Shown: positions 41,201 to 53,200 of the stretch, in pieces
How positions within the stretch are numbered: position 1 is the first letter of the stretch
How the letters are laid out: each line of letters opens with the position of its first letter
Origin: Amyelois transitella
Lineage: Eukaryota > Arthropoda > Insecta > Lepidoptera > Pyralidae
NCBI RefSeq assembly: GCF_032362555.1
Contig: NC_083515.1
Coordinates: 6,173,001-6,237,000, forward strand
Reading direction: 5' to 3'
Length of the DNA: 64,000 nucleotides
Notes under the pieces: generated by a model
What the model saw: the letters and a program-made list of their open reading frames with translations, nothing else
The model's database searches: none
What the model was told of the DNA's origin: nothing
Position numbers and translations under genes: made by a program

Positions 41201-44200
41201 CAACGTGACCAGGGGGTCGGTGCGGCGCCGCTCGGCCGGCCGCTTGACGAGGTAGTCGCAGGAGTCGCTGGTGGTGCCGCGCCGGTGCCGCGGGCGGCCC
41301 GGCCGGACTTCGCCGCGGCGACCTCCGCTGCCACGGCGTTTTAGGTCTTCGGCTGATTGCTGTTGATTTTATTATTATTATTTATTACTGTCAATTCGTA
41401 AATATAAACAAAGACATCAACGTGTTTCGTCAAAATGTTCACAAAAGGATCTTTCCTTTTGTAAACTCACAAGATCAAATCAAGAAGAAATCCACAACAC
41501 CACGTGTTTTTTTTATTCTAGGTGTCGTGTTAAGCTATACTAGGTGCTGTAAAAATTTGAACAAATAAGAGTACCAATTCTTCAATCAAATCATTAACTT
41601 TTATATATTTGGTCAAAGTTCTTCAAGACATTCCTGAAATAAATGCAAACTTGTCAATTATAACGTCAGCTTGTTTGATAATGATGAAATGGAAAATTTT
41701 AAGATGCAATTTTTGCCTCACGCTAATTTCAAATATAGATAGATAGATAAAGCTCTTTATTGCACCATAAGAGTAAAACAGAAAACAGCACAAAGCAGAT
41801 AGAGCTGGTACAAGGGCGGACTTACCGCTAATGCAATCTCTTCCAGTCAACCTTTGAGTAGCTATAGGCATTAGGAAAAAAAAGAGTGTATCTCAAATCT
41901 CACCTTTATCAACTTCGATGAGAGTGTCAATTTGGTGCCTTCTACGTAACCCATGTCATCATCATCAGGGTCCGCCGGTATGGAGTCCACATCGACGTCG
42001 GTGGGCGACGAGGGTCCTCCCAAGCCCATGGATCCAGTGTAAAGGGGGCACGCTTTGTTTGTGCGCATATGGCCCACTTGGCCGCATGCTCCACACTGAA
42101 AAATATACGTAAGGTTAATAATTTTTCGTACTGCGCTCGCCTCAAAGTTCGAAACTTGTGTTACGGGATACTAACTCGACGATACTATATTTTATGATAA
42201 ACTAGCGACCCGCCCCGGCTTCGCACGGGTGCAAAATTATAAATGTTATTATACATAAAAACCTTCCTTTTGAATCACTCACCTGTTACAAAAAACAGCA
42301 TCAAAATCCGTTGCGTAATTTTAAAGATTAAAGCATACAGACAAACAGACTAAAATAGCGACTTTGTTTTATACTATGTAGTGATTTAGATAAACATTGA
42401 AGACCTATGGTCCACTTATCAAAGAAAACAAAGCAAGACATTTTGAGTACATATTTACTTACTTTCAACTTTAAGTCAGGTTTCAACTTTGCACGTCTAC
42501 GCGATGAAGACGACGAAGGCAGGTCTGGCTCTTGTTTGATCTGACCCAGCGGGATTAGTCCTGATGATGGAGAACCCAAGTCTCCAGATGATAAATTGCC
42601 TGTTAAACAAAATAATTTTAAATAAAGAGCATACCTACTGAAACTTATGTCTAGGTTGAATGAAATCGAATGCATACAAAGTTAAAGTAGAAAACTCAAA
42701 ATTAAAAAAAAAAAGTTAAATCCTTGAGCCCCTTCCATACATAAATAAACAAATATGGATTTATTCATCTCTTCGTACATTGTTCCAGAAGAATGTAATA
42801 GGGACCAATATAATATCTATTCTAAATAGTTTTTTCCACTATAAATCATACTTTGCTCAAACTGGAACATATATGTTAATTCCTTTATGGTTCTACTAGA
42901 GGCCGCCCGCGACTTCGTCCGCATGGAAACCCTATCAATCCCGCGGGAACTCTGGGATAAAAAGTAGCCTATGTGTTATTCTGGGTCTTCAGCTACCTAC
43001 ATACCAAATTTCATGGTAATCGGTTCAGTAGTTTTTGCGTGAAAGAGTAACAAACATCCATACATCCATACAAACTTTCGCCTCTATAATAGTAGTAGGA
43101 TGTTTCCACGCAATCCTTGATCATGGTTAAAATTTCGCGCTCCAAGCTCCTTTCCAGAAAGAGAAGGATATAACCGGAACTAACACCAGGAGGAAGAAAA
43201 AGATTCTTCTCCGTACACCAATTAAATAAATAACACTTACTCTCGCCGGGGAAAGAAGGAACGTTGCCAGCCAATCTCTCCTTTTCTTGGTTTCTCTTGA
43301 TACGCCTCAGTTGCTCCTACAGGGGACCAATAAAAATTAAAACCATTTTAGATCAAAGCTATAAACTCAAAAATATTAACGGGTACTAGATGATTCAAAA
43401 AACCATTCATAATTAATTCTTTAACCAAAAAAAATCATGCAGTTGGGAATTGTATCTACTACAAACTCTTGTTGCATTGTCGATATCTTACTTCTCATTC
43501 TTATTCTGCGGTTTAACTCAAAGATAAAATATATGCTATGTCGTGCCTCAGATCAAAGCGAGAAGTCGGATCTTGCAATAAAGACAAACATTATAATTGT
43601 TTTTTTTAAATTCTAATATTGACGCCTCCACTACTAAATAAAACGATAACAATAACAACCTGAATCCTTCTCTTCTCCCTCTTCATCTCCTCCTTCTGCG
43701 TCTCATCCATAGTCGCAAACTGTCGTATGAAGGCTTCGTCTTTTGTCGACCGAATCTTAGTGTAGGCCTCTATGACGGCCGCCTTGCGAACTAACTCCAC
43801 GCGGGTGTAGCGTTGACCCGATGCGTTGCGGAAGGTTCTCACTATACGGAGGACTCGTCCTAAGAAAAAAGAAGATTCCATATATGTAACAAACAAAGTA
43901 ATTCTTCTTGGATGCTTCTTTTATATTACTCAGTAAAATCTTATTTATGCTACTATAAAAACCTGTTGTAAAGTTATATATTTTTTTAAACGGAATGGAA
44001 TCGCTGTCAATGTCGTTGCTTTGAAGAGAAGATTGGTAAACGACATTTTTATATAAGTATAGAAAGCGATTCTTTGTCAAAAGATTGTTAATTCTAAGTA
44101 ATATATTTTGTTCCTAAGCAACAGGCATAGATCCGTCGGCCAAGGCCATAGAAAATGGTCTCATATATAAGCAAAATCTACAAGTTATCAGTTTTTATGT

Positions 44201-47200
44201 CTTTACCTTGATTAGATAATAGTTGTTGGTCGTTCTGATTGATCTGTGGCTTCTTCTCAGATTGTCCTAAGATCATCTTTCTCAATTCTGCTCTTTCAGC
44301 TTCCTCCCTTTCCAAAGACAACTAAAAAAAATACAATACAGTCTATAAGAAATATTTTATAATTATCGTAAAGTTTACTACAATAAACTGTAAATGGTAT
44401 TGAAGATAAACGACTCTATTTAATAAGAGCAGTAAGTATCCTAGTAAGAAGTAAGAGTATTTTGTTATGTATATTGGATAAGATTTATTTATATGTGATC
44501 ATAAAGTTTATTATAAAAACAATAATGGTTAGCATTTAACAACTTGTTCTCAATTTTTACCTGTTCAGTAGTCTTCTTATTCGCCAGCATGTTTTCTATA
44601 TTCTTACCCATCTCTTCCAAATCAGATTCCTCACTGACTGAGCTCTCAGCTTCATCCGTACTGAGCACTTCGGTGCTTTGTAAAACGCGATTTTGAAGGT
44701 CGAATATACGCTGACACTCCTCTTTGTATCTGAAACGAATTTGATTATTTAGATTGTCATGAAAATGGGCTTAAGTGATTTAAAATTTCAATGATCCGTA
44801 CGCTAATGCACATGTTGTGCATAATAGGAGCTACCCATTTTAATTTTTAATTCTTTTGAAAATTAAGCCTTTTGCTTATTTAAAATAGAATAACATGTGC
44901 GGATGGCCGCTAAACGTAACAAAGCTTGTATACATATCGCTGCCATTCAGATGCAAATCCATAAAAATAAAACATATAGCTCAATAAGTACCTATTGTAA
45001 AAAAATAGTCGTAGCAACATACCTTTCCTGATGTTCAGCGATAGAAAATCGGTTGCCTCTAGAGAATTTAGTCATGCCCTCTTCGCCAGCCTTCGCCTTG
45101 GCAGTGGACAATGTTCGTACCACGTCGATAACCTCCCACCGAGATAGCTTTTTGATCTAAACAATAACGACAAAGAAAATAAGTACATTTATATTCATTT
45201 ACGTGCTTTTTCTGAAAGAAATAAAGCCTACCTCTTCCTCAGGCACGTCGAACTTTCTCAATAAAGCCTTGGCATTATTCAAACTTAGTCTCCTCAAATC
45301 AGCATCGGTACCAGTCACAGTTCTCTTTTGCTGTTGCTCTTCGTTGGGCTGTTGTGTAGGTTTGTTTGGTACCCGCACGTACGAGAAACCTGTAATGAAA
45401 AATGATGTGATAATATTTCTCAACAAATAACAACTGTTATTTGTAAAATTCAGTAAATAAGTATTAAACGGTCATGTTACGAGAAACCACATTTTATAAA
45501 CTAAAGATATAGATTTATGTACTAAACGCATTGTATTAATAATAAAAAGCTACTATTAAGGTATAAATATTAAAAAGTCATGATGCATCTTTTAAATTTG
45601 CCGAAATAATTTGTTCTTTATCAAAGGGAAATAAAATTTATAAAATTACCTTCCCCACAGCCGGTGGGATCCGCTGGTCCAGTCAGTTGGAGTAAGCATT
45701 TCCCGCGCATTGCTTGAATGTAAGCACGGGTTGTGTTCCATGGCGCCACTTTTACCTAAGAATCAAATAATAGAATAATGTAACATAATAAATTGCTTTT
45801 AATTTAACAATTCACGAAATCTTGGTTTCGATACAAGAATGAAAATTTGTTTTACTACGACTGAAATCCATAGATAGAAGTTCTTAAAACAAACACTTAT
45901 TTTTAATTTTTATGGTAAATAAGGATCAAAATTTCAAGTGAAGCGCATGTTACTTATAAACCTACAAACCTCGTCATCCATTTTCAACTGCATTTCTTCA
46001 TCATCGTCCTCTTGCTGTGTGAATATGAACTTCTCCCCGTACCCAGCGTCTTTGAGCCTCTGTTCCGCCGCCGCCATACTGAAGTAGGCGCAGCACTGCT
46101 CAGGGGACACCATGGCACGGATTTCCTCCTCAGATGGCAGGCGGAAATCAGGTTTGAGTACCCACCTAAAATAAGTGTTAATCTTGGACATATATTCCTA
46201 AATGCAATGGGCGACTGAGATGATATTTATCATCCATTAAGTACCTTAAGACCCGGTTGAGTCCTCTCTGAAGCCCAGAGCGTACGATCGGTATAATACC
46301 CTATGAACACGACACTAAAGAAGTCAGGTTATTACAAAAAGATATTCTTTAACAACGCGACCATCATCTTCCGACGGTAATAAATAACTAGCTTTTGCAC
46401 GCAACTTTGCCCGCGCAAATCGAGCGCCACCTGCACGTGCGAATTTAGGACCACCTTCATAAGAATACATTTTTTTTTTGCAAATCCCACAATAACTAAA
46501 TTTTTCATTGGGATGAAAGGTAAATGATGAAAGAAAAATGCAAGATTGGTTCAGTAAATACGTTTGAAGAAGTAACAAACAAACTTACTTTCGCAATTAT
46601 AATATTAGTTGGTTGGTTGGAAAAAGTTTCCGAAAGTTTTAAAGAATAGAACTTTATCAAAATATCACTTACCAATTGGAATCGAGCCCTGTACGCTTGA
46701 AATCTGCGCATAATTTTAGCCTTTTTCTGATAGAACTCTCTGAATGTGAGGGGAACGCTCGCTTTACGTCGTCCATCTTGATGCGGCGGGGGTTGTCTCG
46801 GGATTTCCAGAATAGTCGATAAATGTATACCTGAACATTAATTTAGCCATTTTAGTCAATAATATGAACAAAATATTTTATTAAAAAAAAGTTACAAAAA
46901 ATAATTACCTGTAAGAAGTCTCGAACAAAATTATTCGCCCGTTTCGAATTAGGTCCGGGGACTTCGTAAAGGGGGCATTCCTGTCCAGCCACGAACAGTG
47001 CATCAACTTCGCGAATGTAGTAGGCTTGTCTGGAAGAAAATTATAATTAATGAATACCATAAAAGTGAAGCTATAAGTGTATATGAAATTCACGTCATTA
47101 TGAAGACCATTCCACACGGTGTTACTACCACAAAGCTCCTTCTTATAAAACATTTTTAGTCTTAACCTTACTTTATCACGCCTTGAAAATAAAGTTGAAA

Positions 47201-50200
47201 TTAATGATATATAGCGAGAGTCAGTTCAAAACATGTATGAAATAAAAGATTTGTGACTTCTTACCTAGTCCGTATAACCAGGAAATCCGTCTGCGGCAAA
47301 GCGTGTTCATATATAGGCGCTCGATACATATTATTTTCAACCACGGGCTGAGTCGCGCCCGGCAATAGGATTCCTAGGAAAGGTGATGTATGGGCGTATG
47401 CTACTTCGCCATATTTTAGAGGCTTGGGGCCATTGTCCTGCGGATAGAAAATAATGTATAAGAACAAGATATATTTCCTAATTGAACAAAAACTAACAAA
47501 AAACAAATTAACACATGGCAATCTATAACATTTTGCATACTAAATGGTTAAAAATAACTTTAACTCGAAAAATTGTTAAAATATGGCATATTAATCTCTT
47601 GGATGCTAAAATTCATCGATGCTAACAACAATATCAAAACGGAGTGCACATTTCGTAATAAAACGAATTTTTTGAGAGACCGAGAAAAATATGATAAGAC
47701 AATCTGCGGGTATTTGATGAAAAATGGATGAAGAAGGCAATGGATGAAAGGAGGGACGGAAGGAGGCTTTTACTCAGCAGTGGGACATAAACAGGTAAAA
47801 AAAGGTTTAAACAACATCCTTCATATTTAAGAAACTAACCTTGGTCGCAGTCCGTTTATAATAATTCTTGATCTTCGTACACATGCCAACTTGGCTGATG
47901 AGCGGGGGGTGTTCCTCACAAAACTCGACTAATACGAGTTCCCCGTCTCTCCCACTCAGATCTTCCGGAGTACGCATAAAGAATACGTCTCCACCGCCTG
48001 ATGCTAATCGTTCGGCTTCACGTTGCTAAAAAATAAAAAGTAATTATTGGATCTATGTAGAATACAAAATAAATTTTTGTTGGTACATTTAAAAATGGCG
48101 TAATTATTGATATACTAAAACAAGAGTTGCTCAGGATGTGGTCCTGTCGTTGGAAGGCCCATAACCTATGTAGAAAGGGATATTAACAGGCTTAATTGGA
48201 AAAGAGATACATTCTATGGTACAAATCAACAAACCTTAGCCTTCTTCTTGATATGCTTCAGCAATGGTTGCACAGGATGTGGTCCAGGAGCTGCCAATGG
48301 GCCGTAAGACATCTTTCTCAATGCCGGTCGATGGAAGGCCCTTAACCTAGCAGGACCCATGTGGGTTTGTATGAATGGAGCGCGCAGTTCTACCACTGGC
48401 GTACTGTGCTGTATGAGTTGACCTCCTGCGACTTTCAGACGGGGGTTTTGAGACTTCGGCTGGTAGTATCTGTTTTTAAAAAAAACCTTATTTTATAGTA
48501 ACATTTACCATTTAGACTTAAATAAAACAAAAAACATTGTAAGGGATTATTGGTTAAATCATGCAGTGGTGCCGCAAATGTTAACTACATGTCTAACTTC
48601 CAATACTTTCAAATGGTTAGCAATACAAATCTTTCATGAAAAAAATCACTTATAATTTATTATATTTACGAGCTTGACAAATAGCGCAAAATGCAGATGT
48701 CCGTGGAAAAACATTTGTGAAGAACATCATTACGTGCCCTTACAATCTTTTTAAATGACTGTTAGCTCTATTTACCCACAAGGGATATAGACGTGATCAT
48801 ATATATACGTACAACACCTAACTTACTTTTTTACAGTAGTTTCACACCAGACAAAGTAATCGTGGTCATTAAACAAAGCACGACAACTGGCAAGATCAGC
48901 GATACGTCTTTATTTTCGCCGAATCGCAGCTATTCGGGTTCTCTCATTAAAGAACTTACTACTATTGATAACTTACACGTCATTGGATATATTCAAGGGA
49001 TCTCTATCCGGCGACTTGGGCGGCGGCGGCGGCGCGTCCTCCTGCAGCACGTTGATGACGCCGGCCTTGCCCAGCAGTATCTTCGACTTCTTCACGTGCG
49101 GGTGGGGAATCTTCACCTTTGGAGCTGGACCACGCTCTAGAAACGATATAAAGTGATGAGTTACCTATCTTTTGGATATTCATTATCGAAGAAATATGTG
49201 ACTAAGATATCGGTCCACAAATAAGTGCAACTACTGAATTAAAGCTGATATTTTTTTTTAAATTATCAAACATATAGGTGCAAAGCCTTGACATAAAAGT
49301 AAATATAAAACAATCCTAATACTGTACCTATGTTAATTAAGTTGTATTGTATATGGCACTTTTTTCTAAGAATAAATAAAATTATTTATTATTTTGCGTA
49401 GTTTTATTATGAAAATAAAAATAAACATACGAACCCCTTGTAATCTTTGACGGGTCAACATCATCAGGTATACCCAAGATGATGTTCTCATCATTAGGGT
49501 CCAACGTCAATATCTTCGGCTTGGGAATCTTTGGCATATTCTCGGCGTCCCATATAACCTCGTCTTCCCAGGTTCCGTAGACCAGTTCCTCATTCTCCAC
49601 GGGGAATATGCTATACCAGGTGTTGTCTTCGCCCTCTGCGGTGGCCGCGCCTGGCGGGGCATTAGTTGCTGATGCTGTTGTTCTGAAGATGAAAAATATT
49701 CATCATCAACATATCACACATAAACAGTTAAGGAGACCTAGTTTTTCGTGCAGTTCGAGTTCCAAGTTTGGATAATTGTGATGATGAAGTTATTGAAGAA
49801 AACGCTGCAGTGCAGTTTGTTACCGCTTCTTTTGCACTGACTTTTGGAAGCGGCAGTAAACTTAGTTTTAAGTAATTAATTCGGCATTAACCAATGTTGT
49901 GAAACCGTAACATATGCCAATTATTATGCGATGTTAATAATAATAATGAATAAAGATTTTGTATTTTGAAAGTGAACTTACGTGGAAGGTTTAGCCTGCA
50001 AAGGTGCCGGCGGCTGCGGCCTGGGGTGCGAGAACTGCTGCGCGGTGCGGCTCACTGAGGTCGGCACCCACCCCGCCGCGTTGCTCTTGCTGTTCAGACG
50101 AGCTAACACCTAGGTATCATTAACAGATACGTCTTAATGCAAGGTTGAGAAACTTGGCAGAAATATAAAGGATCATTACCATCATTTCAATTGTACGATG

Positions 50201-53200
50201 TTCACTTAAGAACATAGGCCCCCCCTCAATGATTTCCACTTTGCTCTGTTGGAGGCGATCTGTTTTCAAAGTTTCCCCGCGACTTCACCAGATTATTGAT
50301 AATATAAAAGTTAACTATTCAAAACTACAAAAACAAGTAATAAAATGAAATCTATTTGAAATATTAAAAAAACCTGACGTGACATTGATATACCTACAGT
50401 AAAATCGATACTTGGGACTAGGACTAGGGACGCAACAAACAATAATCTAAACTTGTAATAAGAACATTTCACCGTTTCCTATAAATGTAGAAGCAGATGA
50501 AAAGTAATAAAATCCGAAAGAGATTTTGTGTAAAACAGGTAGAAAAACTGCAAAAATTTGCCAGCTGAGCAATTTTCATTACTATCACTGACTACTTATT
50601 AACTCTTTGCCCAAAAAAAATAGCTAGAAGCTATTCCCACCTTGTGTTTAATCTCGCTTCCATCCCAAATGACGTCATCTTCCCATTGTAGCTGAGAAAC
50701 CATGAGAAACGCGTCATCGGGAAATCCGCTATCAGGACTATCTGATTTTTCCTCATCATCAGCGGAATCTTTGTTTGTTTCTTTTTCTTCTCTTTCGGGT
50801 GAAGGAGGCTGGAAAATAAATAGACATATGATTGTTAATAAATACTGCAGGTATTAAACGCGCACGTACCTTAATTTTATAGTATAATGCAAAGCGAAAA
50901 TTTAAAATCAATTATAGATGATAGTTCATTTTATTGCACCAAGGAAATCCTATCATTGTAACAACAAAGGCAAACGGAATAGAACTTATCGCTCAAACAA
51001 ACTCTTGAGATGTACCTTCATAAAAAGATAATTTAATTTATACTAGATTATACTACTACGAGACGGACTGTGTGCCATCCTGCTCTCACTTGGGTCTTCT
51101 TCGTCCTTCTAACGCTAGTCTGTTGCATCCGCACCGCTCTGGAGAGGAGCCCGGGGCGTACCTTTGACCTTGGATCCTGAATTCGATGGGTCAGCTATCG
51201 CTTGGGCCTAATATGCATTAAATCTTCTAGTAACGTACAAGAGTTGCCTTAATTTTCACCATATGCTATGCTTTTCCATTGTATCATCGTATTCCTTAGC
51301 ATAAAACTACTTGAACTTACTTATTTACTTACCTTCACTTTGAAACCGTAGTCAAACCCTTCGCCTGTTTCGGGTACATTGAGCATATCATACCAAACCT
51401 GCGCGGGCCCAAACCGCCAGTGCGCAGGCGTCGGTTTCTGCGACTTGTCCTGATTTGGAGAGTTGTTGTCAGAGTTCGATTGTTGGTTTTCTTCCATAGG
51501 TCTGTTGGGATTTATATAGAAAAATAATTACAATTTGTATGCATTGCATTAACAAAAATATATGTCTGTATATAAACATAGCAATGTAAAGTAATACTTG
51601 AGGAACTTCTCTTCATCGTCGCTAGCATACTGCACTTCCTGGTTCTCTGGCGGGTAAGCCGGGGTGTCGCTGCTAGTGCTGCCGCTGCGCTTGCGTCGCC
51701 TACGCTTCTTCACGCCGCGCCATATTTGAGGTAAACTTGATAACTTCCCCGGTCCAAATAGTCGAGAAAATAGTAGTACCTGAAAATTAGGAAAGGACAA
51801 ACATAGTGACGGCTGTGTTAAGAAACTATAATATAGCGGACCACAGAAAAAAAAAATCATATAAAAATATTTCGATCATTCAAACACAAGTTAAGATACA
51901 ATTCATAAAAAAAAAATTTTCACTAGCATTACAAAACTTTAAGTTTTCTACTTACTTTATCAGGCCTAAAGTCAGGAAATAATTCTGTAACATCAACATT
52001 TGCATATTTAGAAGGTAACATGGCTGCCAACGGTGTTTCCAATTTCTTTGGTTTCTCAGACTTGGACTGATTCCTGAAAATTAAACCAAAAATCTATTTT
52101 ATTTTTTCAGATTTTTTTCAGAGAGAGTCAGCAATTAATAGGGTGCAAAAAACATTTTTCCTGGTTATACAACACCACTTGTTTACAATTTAGTTATTGA
52201 ACATTCTAAATATGGAATGACACATTGAGCAAAGACTACAGATGGCGTTAGGGAAACATGTTAGAGACCCCCTGCATAGAAATAAAATAGGTTTATATTA
52301 TTTAATCTATGTAAAAACAGCCATCAACAATCCGTCTACTCATATCCAAATTTTCGTTAGAAGGGCTTGCTAAAAGATAAAAATTAACTTAACCCAAAAC
52401 TCAACTTTTAACTAATTTTCAAAATAAAATCTTGAAAACCATAAAACCCGACTTACGATGGTATAATGGATGGTGGTGGCATGAGTCCTCCGTCGCCTTC
52501 CATGTCACCTTCATACCCATCATCGTTGCTAGGCTGAGCACTTTCATACATATTATCGCTGCTCCAGCCCTCTTTTGTTACCACATCTTCTTTCTGTGGA
52601 CAACTCATCGAGTCTAACTCTTCTTCTCTACTCTCTTCAACAGGCTTCTGTGCATCATTTTTGTGGGTAACCTCCTCTTTTATCTCACTTTCGTGCTGTT
52701 GGTTAGTGCTTAGTTCTACATCCTAGTGCGTTAACACAAACATTTGTTAGAACAAAACAAATCAGTGAGCATCAAATTTTAAGCTTTCATATGTGCAAAG
52801 TTATTTATCAACGACAGAAAATTTCCACCCACACAACATTCATTGGTTAGCATATCAATTTAAATAGAACAGTGTGATGTACAGTTTAAATTCTAGTAAA
52901 ATAAACTTCTCAATTGAATTCTTCTTCCAAAGATTAGGACAGGTAGGGCACAAAAAACATTGTTAAGTAAAAGTGTGCTCCCATTTTTTTAATCAGTGCT
53001 GTGTTTTAGTTTCTATTCCAATGTGCAGTGCAGAAACTCTTACCAAGTCAAAGTGCTACTTATTAATAAAAAATTAAGAATTTAAGAGTGAAGGAATTAA
53101 TAACATTAACATATAACATGTTGCAACTTTTTGAAGCATTTGCAAATTGGTCCTTACAATATTATTATTGTGCATCTATATAAATAAACTAAGTAAAGAA

